64,000 nt of DNA, from assembly GCF_002160255.1 (NCBI RefSeq), contig NZ_NFKF01000004.1, positions 62,001 through 126,000 on the forward strand. Reading direction: 5' to 3'. This DNA comes from Olsenella sp. An188. Its GTDB lineage: Bacteria > Actinomycetota > Coriobacteriia > Coriobacteriales > Atopobiaceae. This document shows, in pieces, positions 26,695-35,678 of the stretch. The notes under the pieces are model-generated. The model was not told the DNA's origin. It searched no databases and saw nothing but the letters and a program-made list of their open reading frames with translations. Position numbers and translations under genes: made by a program. How positions within the stretch are numbered: position 1 is the stretch's first letter; every line of letters begins with the position of its first letter.

Positions 26695-28656
26695 ATGGAA
26701 AGCGTGCGCGTCATAAAGGTTTTTCTCGCCTCGCCGATGGACCTCGCCGAGGAGCGGGCCGTCTTCAGGAGGGTTCTCGACCGCATCAGCGACCGCTTTG
26801 GGCGGCGGCTGGGAGCTCGCTACGACGTCGTGTGCTGGGAGAGGGACGTGCGCCCGGACTGCGCAGACGACGCCCAGGACGTCGTGAACCGGCAGGTCCC
26901 GCTTGACTACGACGTCTTTGTGGCGCTCTTCCGCCAGCGCCTCGGCACCCCCACGCACCGTGCCCCCTCGGGGACCGTCGAGGAGTACGAGCGCGCGCTC
27001 GTCTACCGCGCCGCCCGCCCCGACGTCTCCATCATGTGCTACTTCCTGGGCGACGAGGGAGGCGAGGAGATCGGGGGCCTCAAGGCTCGAATGGCGGCCG
27101 ACGGCGTGCTGTTCCACGAGGCCCTCACGAGGGAGAAGTTCGAGGACGCGGTCTTTGGCCACTTCACCGACCTCCTCCTGGAGAGGGTTCAGGTGGGGAG
27201 GGGCCCGAGCGACCTCAGGCCGGACCGCTCCGACGTTGCGAGGTCGGTCTCCGTCGCGCTGCTCGACGAGCGTGACCGCGTGCTCATACTCCGTCGCCCG
27301 CCCGACGCCAAGGTAGCCCCGGGTCTCTGGCAGCTGCCCGGCGGCAAGATGGACGCGGGGGAGGCTCCCGTGGAGACGGCGGTGCGCGAGGTCGGGGAGG
27401 AGCTGGGCTTTGAGCTGAGCCCCGACGACCTCACGTTTGTGAGGACCTTCCACTCGACGTCGATCGGGAAGGGCCGCCCGCGTCCGTTTGACATGTACCT
27501 CTACCTCTACGAGCCGCGCCTCGAGGCGGGCGCGGTGCCGACGCTCAGCTCGGAGTCGGACGCCTTCGAGTGGATCGACCTCACGAGGTTCCACCTCTTT
27601 GACGGGGCGTTTCTCGGGACGAACCTGGCCATGCTGCGCGTCTTGTGGCGCGAGCTGTGCCTCACCCGGGTTCTGGGTGCCGTCCTCGAGCACTGCGAGC
27701 GCTCGGGGTCCCTCGAGCTTCCCCGGGTGCTTCCCGGGGTCTCGGACGAGCGTCTGGCGCAGACCTACGCCACGCTCTCGCTGCTCGGGCTCGCCGAGGT
27801 GGGCCGCGGCGCCCGCATGACGGGCGCGACCTCGCTCAAGGTCCTCGCGGCGCTCTGCGACCTATCCCGTTCTGACGGCTCGGTCTTCGACGACTCGCAC
27901 ATCGACGTCGTGTCCCGGTTCGGCCTGGGGGACGCGGACTGCAGGCTGCTCCGTGACCACTTCGAGCGCGCGCTCTACTCCCACGAGTCACTGCTCGTCT
28001 CGCTCTCGTGCAAGACGCAGACGAGAAACAGCGTGCGCGACGTCTGCGACGTCCTTCTGTTCGGCCGTCTTGACGAGCGCCTGTACCTGCTGCTCAGGTG
28101 GGACTTCCACGCAGGCAAGTACCAGATGTTCGCGTCGGGCACCCCCGCTCCCGGGAGTGCGTCGTTCCGCGAGCGCGCGGACCACGTGGTCGCGCGCCGG
28201 CTGGACAGCTCGGTCTGCAGGCAGCTCGACCACCTGCTCGCAAAGAGCTTCACGACCTACCACCTGAGCGCGGGGAGCGTCGACGACGACCCCATCCTGC
28301 GTCGCTACGACGTCGACGTCTCCGCCTCCTCGGTCAGGGCCGGAAGGGAGGGGGACTTCCTCCGCGCGGTCCGAAACGTCAACAGGGCCGCGCGGCTCGC
28401 CCTGGAGTTTGGCTGGAGCTTCTCGACAGACGAGCTCAAGGAGCTGGGGTACTTCTCGTGGTGCGCCCTCGACGACCTCCTGGAGTGCGCCACGGAGTAC
28501 CGGGGCCGCCCGGTGCGCGGCTTTGCGGAGATCATGCAGCACCTCAGCACGGCGGAGGTCGTGCGCCTCGCGTCCCGCCCGGTGGCGCTCGAGCCTGCGG
28601 ACCTCGACGACGACCTCGACGTCTGCATCGAGTTCGCACGGGCCAAGCGGGCCTAG
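26695..28656 (+). CDS. DUF4062 domain fused to NUDIX hydrolase
   Basis: 653 residues from ATG 26695; GAGGAGGT at 26673-26680 is rather distant, and ATG 26626 is an alternative that overlaps a likely promoter. Residues about 5-120 are DUF4062: IKVFLASPMDLAEERAVF, CWERDVRPD, DVFVALFRQRLGTPTHRAPSGTVEEYERAL. Residues about 180-330 hold a NUDIX domain with box GKMDAGEAPVETAVREVGEELGF matching G-x5-E-x7-REUxEExGU (about residues 217-239). A second region with NUDIX-like strands (LYLLLRWDFHAGKYQMFASG, about residue 463) lacks the box. DUF4062 proteins are common in prokaryotic conflict operons. NUDIX enzymes cleave nucleoside diphosphate derivatives; the substrate here is unknown. It begins a co-directional island with channel-like and protease genes. 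Confidence 0.82.
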   Translation: MESVRVIKVFLASPMDLAEERAVFRRVLDRISDRFGRRLGARYDVVCWERDVRPDCADDAQDVVNRQVPLDYDVFVALFRQRLGTPTHRAPSGTVEEYERALVYRAARPDVSIMCYFLGDEGGEEIGGLKARMAADGVLFHEALTREKFEDAVFGHFTDLLLERVQVGRGPSDLRPDRSDVARSVSVALLDERDRVLILRRPPDAKVAPGLWQLPGGKMDAGEAPVETAVREVGEELGFELSPDDLTFVRTFHSTSIGKGRPRPFDMYLYLYEPRLEAGAVPTLSSESDAFEWIDLTRFHLFDGAFLGTNLAMLRVLWRELCLTRVLGAVLEHCERSGSLELPRVLPGVSDERLAQTYATLSLLGLAEVGRGARMTGATSLKVLAALCDLSRSDGSVFDDSHIDVVSRFGLGDADCRLLRDHFERALYSHESLLVSLSCKTQTRNSVRDVCDVLLFGRLDERLYLLLRWDFHAGKYQMFASGTPAPGSASFRERADHVVARRLDSSVCRQLDHLLAKSFTTYHLSAGSVDDDPILRRYDVDVSASSVRAGREGDFLRAVRNVNRAARLALEFGWSFSTDELKELGYFSWCALDDLLECATEYRGRPVRGFAEIMQHLSTAEVVRLASRPVALEPADLDDDLDVCIEFARAKRA

Positions 28657-28810
28657 GGCAACCCGGGCCCGGCCGCGCGCGGGGACCGGGCGACCAAGAC
28701 GTCCCGTTTGGGGAGAAGTGCCCGCGGACGCGAGCCGGGCCACGTATCATGGCCAGTAGGCGAATGACGCGCGTCTCGCTCCTTCCGGGACGCGGAGAAA
28801 GGCGGTTCGG

Positions 28811-31390
28811 ATGTCTGAGGGTGCGGGGCTCTATGTTGCGGACGGGCTCTTTCTTGGCGACGCCGTACTTCTCGCCTTCATGGTCGTCGGCGTCGTCGCG
28901 GCCCTCGTGCCCATGACGCTGCTCTCTCGCTCGCCGGACGGAAGGCGTCACGTGTCTGATGTCCTCCTGGGCCTGCTCGTTGGCTTCTTCATCCTCACCT
29001 TCGTGCTGCTGGTCCCCGTCATCTGGGTGACGCAGGGGGGAGACCCGCTGCTCGCCTTCCTTCGCACCACGTTCCTCACCATCCAGAGCCCGACGCTCAA
29101 CAGCGGCGCTGCCGACGTGGTGGGCGGCCTCCCGACGAGCTGGGTCGGGAGCGCCTACTGCGTCCTTCTCAACGTCTGCTACGTTGCGATGCCCCTGCTT
29201 GCCATCTCGAACATCCCGGACCTGCTGGGGCACCGCCTCTCGAGGCTGAGGTACTGGGCCATCTGCCGGTGGGGCGTCCGCGGGCGCAGCGTCTATGTCT
29301 TCAGCGGGCTGGGAGACCGCGAGATGTCCCTTGCCGGGGAGGTGCTCTCGCGCGCGGGAAAGAGGGGGGCCGCCGGGAGGGCAGGGCGTCCCGTCGTCAT
29401 CTTCGCCAACGTCTCTCACGTCGAGAAGGACGAGTTCAGCGACGCTCTTATCGCCATCGACAGCGCCGACCTCCACTGCCTCGAGCAGGGCTTCTCCGAC
29501 GTCGCCCTCAGGCTCTGCAACCCCATCCGCTTCAAGACGTGCTCGCTGTTCGCCCTCTCCGACGACGCCACGAGAAACGTGGCAAAGACCTGCACGGCGC
29601 TCGCCAAGCTCAGGGGGACTACCTCGACGGAGGGCGGAATCGAGCTCCCCGGGACCAAGGCCTTCCTCCAGTCCGCAAACGTCTGCGAGGGGACCGCGGC
29701 CGACGGGGACCTCCCCGTCAACCGCGTCAAGTTCTACGTGCGCATCGACTCGCCCGACGACCAGCTCGTCATAGACGCGGCCAACACGTCGACGGGGGGC
29801 GCGGAGGGCGTCTGCCCGCTTCGCGTGCGTACGCTCAAGGAGGAGTCGCTCGCCGCGTTCTCGCTGCTGCGTCGCGCCCCGCTGTACCGCGCGCTCTCCG
29901 ACGAGCCGGCGAGCTGCGTCTCCCTGCGGCCGTCCGTCGCCCAGGAGCTCAACGTGCTCGTGCTCGGCTCCGGATCGTTTGCCGAGGCCATGGTGCTGAA
30001 CGTGCTGTGGGCCGCCCAGATGCACAACGTGCTCCTGCACGTGACCGTCGCGGGGGAGGGCGTCGCCGAGATGGAGGCGCGCATGCGCATGCGCTACCGC
30101 GGTCTCTTTGAGATAGACGAGCACTTTGGCGCCGGGTACACGCAGAGAAACCTCTTTGACCTCTCGTTCGTCCCGTGCTCCCTGCGTTCCCCGGAGCTCT
30201 ACCGCAGCGCGCTCGGCCCCCTGGCGGCCTGCGAGCACCTCTACCTCATCGTCGCGCTCGAGGACGGGGACGCGGCAAACCACGAGATCGCCCTCAACGC
30301 GCGCCTCTTCTACCTCGACTATCACGTAGGCGAGGCCGAGCCGCCCATCGTCCCCACGATCGCCGCCCTCATCAAGGACGAGTCGATGGCGCGTCTCGTC
30401 TCCGGGAAGCTTGACCTCGGCACGAAGTCCTACGGGATCGTGACCTTTGGCTCCGACCTGTTTGGCTACGACTCGGTCCTCTCCTCCGACCTCGAGCGGG
30501 AGGCGCAGAGCGCCGACGACGTCTACGGCTACGTGTGCGGAGTCGGCGGGGTCTTCCACGACGAGAGGGCCAACCCCGACGATGTCCGCACCCTGGTCGT
30601 CGACATGCTGGAGAACCCCCCGCGAGGCGGCGTCCGGTCTCAGGACATCAGCTCCGCGCCGCAGGTCATGTACCACTCGAACCTCGCGCAGGCGCTGCAC
30701 GCAGAGTACAAGGCGTGGGCCATGGGGCTCGACTCTGGGGAGGGCGTGCGCGCCAACGCGGGCCTGGAGATCTCTGCGGAGGTCGTCGAGCGCATGGCGC
30801 AGATCGAGCACAATCGCTGGTGGGTCATGTACCTGACGTTTGGCTACACCTATCTGACGCCCGACCAGCGGCAGAGGTTCTCCTCGGTTCTCGGGGTCGA
30901 TTTCGCGAACAAGAACCGCCTCCGGAAGCTCGACGAGGTGCGCAAGCACGCGCTTCTCTGCCCCTGGGAGCGGGTGTGGGACAACTACGCAAGCGCGGTG
31001 GGCGGCTTTGCCTACCGCCTTCCCGCGACGTTGGGGGAAGGCTCGACGCGCCTCGTCCTGCGGGTGCGCGGTGGTGCCCCCGACCTCGAGGCCATCAGGC
31101 TGCAGCTCGTCACGCAGCGGGACCACCTCGTCGTCGACTCGTGGGACGCCGGCTCGTCCCCGCACGCCGTGCCCTCGCTCCCGGCGGGCAGCTACCTGGT
31201 CCACCCCGTCTCCGCACCCAGCGGCTTCCAGGTCGCGGACGACGTCGAGGTCGTCGTGGACGGAAGGGACGAGGAGCTCACCGTCGACCTCTCCCTTCCC
31301 GACTGCTCCCCGCTCGTCAACCCGGCCGTCTACGACATGGCCTTCTGCTGCTCCATCTGGTGGCATCGGGCCAACGGCCTCTGGCGGTAG
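28811..31390 (+). CDS. channel-like membrane protein with cytosolic Rossmann-like region and RyR domain
   Basis: 859 residues. Two long N-terminal membrane segments (about residues 15-38 and 49-73) are followed by a re-entrant-like stretch PLLAFLRTTFLTIQSP (about 78-93) and a third membrane helix (about 108-130). The cytosolic part begins with VYVFSGLGDREMSLAGEVL, a Rossmann-like start as in TrkA/RCK domains, and a second Rossmann-like strand VLVLGSGSFAEAMVLNVLW sits near residue 380. Around 660-720 lies an RyR domain, AQIEHNRWWVMYLTFGYTYL. The final about 120 residues are strand-rich. The layout resembles RCK-gated ion channels; ion selectivity is not visible. The same RyR family occurs in the kinase fusion at 6813. 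I infer a ligand-gated membrane effector. Confidence 0.7.
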   Translation: MSEGAGLYVADGLFLGDAVLLAFMVVGVVAALVPMTLLSRSPDGRRHVSDVLLGLLVGFFILTFVLLVPVIWVTQGGDPLLAFLRTTFLTIQSPTLNSGAADVVGGLPTSWVGSAYCVLLNVCYVAMPLLAISNIPDLLGHRLSRLRYWAICRWGVRGRSVYVFSGLGDREMSLAGEVLSRAGKRGAAGRAGRPVVIFANVSHVEKDEFSDALIAIDSADLHCLEQGFSDVALRLCNPIRFKTCSLFALSDDATRNVAKTCTALAKLRGTTSTEGGIELPGTKAFLQSANVCEGTAADGDLPVNRVKFYVRIDSPDDQLVIDAANTSTGGAEGVCPLRVRTLKEESLAAFSLLRRAPLYRALSDEPASCVSLRPSVAQELNVLVLGSGSFAEAMVLNVLWAAQMHNVLLHVTVAGEGVAEMEARMRMRYRGLFEIDEHFGAGYTQRNLFDLSFVPCSLRSPELYRSALGPLAACEHLYLIVALEDGDAANHEIALNARLFYLDYHVGEAEPPIVPTIAALIKDESMARLVSGKLDLGTKSYGIVTFGSDLFGYDSVLSSDLEREAQSADDVYGYVCGVGGVFHDERANPDDVRTLVVDMLENPPRGGVRSQDISSAPQVMYHSNLAQALHAEYKAWAMGLDSGEGVRANAGLEISAEVVERMAQIEHNRWWVMYLTFGYTYLTPDQRQRFSSVLGVDFANKNRLRKLDEVRKHALLCPWERVWDNYASAVGGFAYRLPATLGEGSTRLVLRVRGGAPDLEAIRLQLVTQRDHLVVDSWDAGSSPHAVPSLPAGSYLVHPVSAPSGFQVADDVEVVVDGRDEELTVDLSLPDCSPLVNPAVYDMAFCCSIWWHRANGLWR

Positions 31391-31492
31391 CCGGTCGCCC
31401 GCCGCGACGCCCCGGCCGGCCGGGATGCCGTATGCTAACCTGAAAAAGCGATGCGGGCGCCAGGGCGCCCTTCGTCCCAAAGGGGGCTTGTC

Positions 31493-34400
31493 ATGGCAAT
31501 GACCGGCGAGCAGATCTCCCAGCTCCTCTCATCCCTCAAGGTGTCGGACACGGCCGCGCTGCAGCTTGCCTGCGAGCTCTATCGGGCGCACGACGCGGAG
31601 CCCCTCGACATGGACATCGAGTCCGCGCCCGACGGCGCGTTTGCCTACCACCTCAAGACGGACTCCATCACCCGCCGCCTCGGAGACTGCGCCCTGCTCA
31701 ACGGCGCGCTCGAGCGCGGGAGGGGCGTCGTCATGGGGCCCGCTCACAAAGACCTCAGGTGCTCGCACCGCAGCTGCGGGTTCTCCGTCTGCCCCGTCGC
31801 CCTGGCGGCGTGCTTCGCGCTCCACGAGGCCCTGCTGCCCCAGAGCGAGATTCCCCTGCTCGCAGAGGCGGAGGGGCGCCGGGCGAGAAGAACGCGCGCG
31901 GGGCGTCAGTTCGTCGAGAAGTGGGAGGCGCTGACCGTCGACTCCGAGCGCGCGCTTCACCTGCTCGTGAGCGAGCGCGAGAACGACTTTGCCGGCATGG
32001 TCGTCGCCGACGACGACTCCTACCGCGCCGACTTCGTCTCGGACGTCGCCGATCTTCTTGCCACGCTGGGCAAGATCGAGCGAGGGTCCGTCCGCAAGGT
32101 GCGCGCGATGTCGCTCATCAACCAGGTCGACCAGGAGAAGTTCACCTTCATCTCGACGGGGGACGAGAACCTCCGCCCACGCACGCTCTACGTGATCGAC
32201 CGCCTGGGGGACTTCGTGTCCTTCAACCGCGCCGACCTCATCAAGGACTACGTGATCGAGCGCCTGGGACGCATCGTCGACGACCGCTACGTCCTGCTCG
32301 TGGGAACGCGCGCCGAGCTCATGCGCTTTGCGGGCCTTTCGAGCGCGTTTCACTTCACGTACGAGCTGAACCGCATCGAGCTGGGGTACATGACGCCCGA
32401 CCGCGTCTTTGACCACTACCTCGAGGACCTGGACCAGCCCCTGCGCGACGAGGCCCTGCGCGACGCCACCTTCCGGGACCGGTTCTGCTCCTTCGTGGCC
32501 TTCAACGCCGACGCGCTCCCCTTCAAGGGACGCGAGCTCGCCGATTACCTCGCCAAGGGCTCGAACGCGGCCGGCAGACTCGACCTTCCCCGCAGCAGGT
32601 ACCAGAGCTCCTCGCTCGAGGAGATGCTCGACGAGATTGTGGGCCTTGACGACGTCAAGGAGACCGTTCGCAGACTCGAGCGATTCGCCCTCTTCAGGAA
32701 GACGGCAGAGGCTCGCGGCGCCAAGCTGCCCCCCGCCAACTTCCACATGCTCTTCACGGGCAACCCCGGCACGGGCAAGACGACCGTCGCCCGGATGGTG
32801 GCCACGATGCTCTACAAGATCGGCATCACGCGCCAGAACGTCTTCAAGGAGGTCACGGCGAAGGACCTCATCGGGGAGTACGTGGGGAGCACGGCCCCCA
32901 AGACGGCGGCGGTCGTGGGCGAGGCGATGGGGGGCGTCCTCTTCATCGACGAGGCCTACGCCCTCGCAGGCGGCAAGGGCGAGCTGAGCGGCGCGGACTA
33001 CGGCGCCGAGGCCGTCGCCGAGCTCATCAAGGCGATGGAGGACCGCCGGGACGAGCTCGTCGTCATCTTTGCCGGGTACGAGAAGGAGATGTCCGACTTC
33101 ATCGAGACGAACCCCGGGATCTCGTCGCGCATAGGCTACAAGTTCCGCTTTGCGGACTACTCGACCGACGAGCTGCTCCAGATCTTCAGGAGGGACCTCG
33201 CCGTCGCGGGCTTCGACTACGACGGGGACGCCATCGACCCGGTGCTGCGCGAGACCTTCGACTACCATCGTCGCTTCCGCAGCTTTGGCAACGGGCGCTT
33301 CGTGGGAACGCTCGTCCAGAAGGCGCTCGTCAAGCACTCGAACCGCGCGGCCCAGGGCGTGGTAGCGCCCGAGGACACCATGCGCCTCTCGCTGGAGGAC
33401 GTTCCCACGCGCCAGGAGCTCTTCGACATCCAGGACTGGCAGCCCCGCCCCGCCCGGGAGCTCCTTGCCCCGCTCGTTGGGATGGCGGAGCTCAAGGAGA
33501 AGATCTCCGAGCTCGAGCGGGTCGTCTCGTTCCACGAGAGCGGAAACCGCTCGGGCCTCAGGATGCCCCCGATGAACCTCAACATGGTCTTCACCGGAAA
33601 TCCCGGCACGGGAAAGACCACGGTGGCCCGCATCATCGGCCAGGTTCTCTACAACGTCGGGGTGGTTCCAACGAACCGGTTCGTGGAGGTCGAGGCGAAG
33701 GACCTCACCTCGTCGCTCGTGGGCGGCAGCTCCCGGGCGGTGGAGGAGAGGCTCAAGGCCGCCGCGGGCGGCGTGCTCTTCATCGACGAGGCGTACGCCC
33801 TGCTCGAGACGAGCGCGGGCGCCGAGGTCATAGCCCAGCTCGTCAAGGCGATGGAGGACCACAAGGGCGAGCTCTCGGTGATGTTTGCGGGGTACGAGGC
33901 GGAGATGCGCAGGTTCATAGACCTCAACCCCGGCCTCGCGTCGCGAATCGGCTACACGTTCCACTTCGAGGACTACGGAACAGACGAGCTCGAGGAGATC
34001 TTCGAGCGCAAGATGACGAGCTATGGCTTTGCGCTCTCCGACGAGGCGCGCGCGGCCACCCGCGAGATCTTCCGGTACTTCCACAACGTGGAGCGCTTCG
34101 GCAACGGGCGCTTCGTCGACAAGGTGGTCCAGGAGGTCATCGCCAGGCGCTCGGAGGGCTCGTCCGACGACCCGGCGGCCATCGGGGCGGGGGACGTCCC
34201 CTCGATCGAGAGCCTGTGCAAGACCGTCTCGGTTCCCGTTCTGAGCCCGGACGACGCCTTCTCCGACGAGTCCCTGCGTCGCGTGGCGATTCACGAGATG
34301 GGCCACGCGACCTGTCGCCTCGGCCTCGTCGGCGAGACGAACATCATGGTCGTGACCGTGGAGCGCGAGGCGAGCGGGTCGCTCGGCTACGTGCAGCACA

Positions 34401-34837
34401 AGGCGTCCGCGACGGACATGCCGACGGCGGTCTACTTCGAGAACCGGATCGCGGAGCTCATGGGCGGCATGGCCGCCGAGCACCTCTACTACGGGGACTA
34501 CTCCGCGGGCAACTCGTCAGACCTGCGCATGGCGACGACGCTCGCGCGCGACTACGTGGCCCGCTACGGGATGTCGCCGGCGGGCTACGTCCAGTACGTC
34601 GACGACGCCTCCGCAGGCTCCGGGCGGACGGAGCTCGTCGACCTCCCGCGCGAGGTGCGCGACGAGATGAACCGCGTCATGGGCGAGGCGTTCTCCCGTG
34701 CGCAGGAGACCATCAAGGCCCACAGGGAGACGTTCGACCGGCTGGTGGAGGTTCTTCTCGCCGAGCGAACCATATCGGGCGAGCGGATCATGGCCCTGTG
34801 GAGCGAGCTGAGCGGGAAGGAGGGTGATGCCCGATGA
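31493..34837 (+). CDS. double CbxX/SpoVK AAA+ ATPase fused to FtsH-type metallopeptidase
   Basis: 1114 residues; ATG 31493 has AAAGGGGG 5-13 nt upstream. Residues 1-370 are a novel N-terminal region with a Cys-rich patch (CSHRSCGFSVCPVALAAC). Two AAA+ modules of the CbxX/SpoVK type follow: GNPGTGKTT at 423-431 with GVLFIDEAYALAGG near 483, and a second GNPGTGKTT near 703 with GVLFIDEAYALLE near 758. The C-terminus is an M41-like zinc peptidase: HEMGH at 934-938 is the HExxH motif, and AELMGGMAAEHLYYGDYSAGNSSDLRMATTLARDYVARYGM copies the FtsH helix that supplies the third zinc ligand (Asp in SSDL). It should be an ATP-driven protease, apparently soluble because no membrane segment is seen. It overlaps the next small ORF by 4 nt. 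Confidence 0.88.
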   Translation: MAMTGEQISQLLSSLKVSDTAALQLACELYRAHDAEPLDMDIESAPDGAFAYHLKTDSITRRLGDCALLNGALERGRGVVMGPAHKDLRCSHRSCGFSVCPVALAACFALHEALLPQSEIPLLAEAEGRRARRTRAGRQFVEKWEALTVDSERALHLLVSERENDFAGMVVADDDSYRADFVSDVADLLATLGKIERGSVRKVRAMSLINQVDQEKFTFISTGDENLRPRTLYVIDRLGDFVSFNRADLIKDYVIERLGRIVDDRYVLLVGTRAELMRFAGLSSAFHFTYELNRIELGYMTPDRVFDHYLEDLDQPLRDEALRDATFRDRFCSFVAFNADALPFKGRELADYLAKGSNAAGRLDLPRSRYQSSSLEEMLDEIVGLDDVKETVRRLERFALFRKTAEARGAKLPPANFHMLFTGNPGTGKTTVARMVATMLYKIGITRQNVFKEVTAKDLIGEYVGSTAPKTAAVVGEAMGGVLFIDEAYALAGGKGELSGADYGAEAVAELIKAMEDRRDELVVIFAGYEKEMSDFIETNPGISSRIGYKFRFADYSTDELLQIFRRDLAVAGFDYDGDAIDPVLRETFDYHRRFRSFGNGRFVGTLVQKALVKHSNRAAQGVVAPEDTMRLSLEDVPTRQELFDIQDWQPRPARELLAPLVGMAELKEKISELERVVSFHESGNRSGLRMPPMNLNMVFTGNPGTGKTTVARIIGQVLYNVGVVPTNRFVEVEAKDLTSSLVGGSSRAVEERLKAAAGGVLFIDEAYALLETSAGAEVIAQLVKAMEDHKGELSVMFAGYEAEMRRFIDLNPGLASRIGYTFHFEDYGTDELEEIFERKMTSYGFALSDEARAATREIFRYFHNVERFGNGRFVDKVVQEVIARRSEGSSDDPAAIGAGDVPSIESLCKTVSVPVLSPDDAFSDESLRRVAIHEMGHATCRLGLVGETNIMVVTVEREASGSLGYVQHKASATDMPTAVYFENRIAELMGGMAAEHLYYGDYSAGNSSDLRMATTLARDYVARYGMSPAGYVQYVDDASAGSGRTELVDLPREVRDEMNRVMGEAFSRAQETIKAHRETFDRLVEVLLAERTISGERIMALWSELSGKEGDAR

Positions 34838-34980
34838 GCGAGAAGGGCTCCGAGGACCTCGAGCGGGCGCTTGCCGAGCTTTTGGGCTCCTCGACCAAAA
34901 AGAGCGGGGACGGCGCCGGGGAAGAGGGAGAATTCATGGACAGGCTGCGCGCGTGCGAGACGGAGGTCAACGGGCGCTGA
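34834..34980 (+). CDS. small acidic protein (48 aa) coupled to the AAA+ protease
   Basis: The ATG overlaps the protease TGA (ATGA) and GGGTGATG lies upstream, so translation is probably coupled. The product is hydrophilic: an N-terminal helix SEDLERALAELLGSS, a KKSGDGAGEEGE linker and a second helix FMDRLRACETEVNGR. No family is recognised. Possibilities are an adaptor, inhibitor or substrate of the protease. Confidence 0.5.
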   Translation: MSEKGSEDLERALAELLGSSTKKSGDGAGEEGEFMDRLRACETEVNGR

Positions 34981-35040
34981 CATGACGCCCGGGCGCGCGA
35001 GCACGAGTGGCGGGCACGGACCTGGAGAAAGGAATCTGCC

Positions 35041-35547
35041 ATGGCAAGCACGGAGTCACTGAGAAAAGAGTTCGAGCAGTACATGGACTCCCACGGCGTG
35101 AAGTACTCGACCGTCAACAGCGGGGACAACATCGACCTCCTCTCGTTTGACCGCGACGGGGAGAGCACGCGCGTCTTTGTGGACTTTGACGAGGAGGGCG
35201 AGGCGAGCACCGTTCACTTCTGCGTGCAGAACTTTGCCAAGGTGAAGTCCGAGGAGCTCCTGGCCAAGGCCCTGCTCGTGGTGAACGGCCTCAACATGCG
35301 CTTCCGCTGGCTCAAGTTCTACGTCAACACCGAGACCCTCAACATCACGGCCGACTGCGACGCCAAGGTCTTCCCCGGCTCCGTGGGCGAGGAGTGCACC
35401 GAGATCTGCTTCCGCGCCGCGAGCATCATCGACGACGCCTTTGACGACCTCGGCGAGATCATCGAGAAGGACGACGATGATGCGCCCAGTAGGGAAGAGC
35501 TGCTTGCCATGCTCAAGAAGATGATGGCCCAGCTCGCCGACGAGTAG
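35041..35547 (+). CDS. YbjN-like domain protein
   Basis: 168 residues; ATG 35041 has GAAAGGAATC upstream. The sequence alternates helix and beta strands (RKEFEQYMDSHGVKYS, DNIDLLSFDRDG, RVFVDFDEEGEASTVHFCVQNFAKV, ALLVVNGLNMRFRWLKFYVN), as in the YbjN/type III chaperone-like fold, and ends in an acidic helix. Such proteins are small adaptor-like factors. It closes the second island, 60 nt after the 48-residue ORF, and is followed by a strong hairpin. Confidence 0.6.
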   Translation: MASTESLRKEFEQYMDSHGVKYSTVNSGDNIDLLSFDRDGESTRVFVDFDEEGEASTVHFCVQNFAKVKSEELLAKALLVVNGLNMRFRWLKFYVNTETLNITADCDAKVFPGSVGEECTEICFRAASIIDDAFDDLGEIIEKDDDDAPSREELLAMLKKMMAQLADE

Positions 35548-35551
35548 CACC

Positions 35552-35584
35552 CTCTCCCGGCGCCGCGCTCCGGCGCCGGGAGAG
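35552..35584. terminator. 14-bp hairpin closing the second island
   Basis: Arms CTCTCCCGGCGCCG (35552-35565) and exact complement (35571-35584) with a 5-nt loop lie 4 nt after the YbjN-like gene, followed by CCTTTC rather than a full U-tract. Confidence 0.7.
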
Positions 35585-35678
35585 CCTTTCGCGCGCGAGA
35601 CCCCCTGCCCGCCCCTTTGCCCCGCGAGGTCCATACGGCTATCCTTATCCACTCATGCACCCAACCGAGGGAGCCTAC

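Noticed and set aside
28544-31480. A minus-strand frame of 978 codons opposite the channel-like gene
   Set aside because: Same antisense effect of GC3 bias; no domains, and the plus strand has membrane helices and an RyR domain.
31529-34483. A minus-strand frame of 984 codons opposite the AAA+ protease
   Set aside because: The plus strand has two P-loops and HEMGH; the opposite frame has no motifs.
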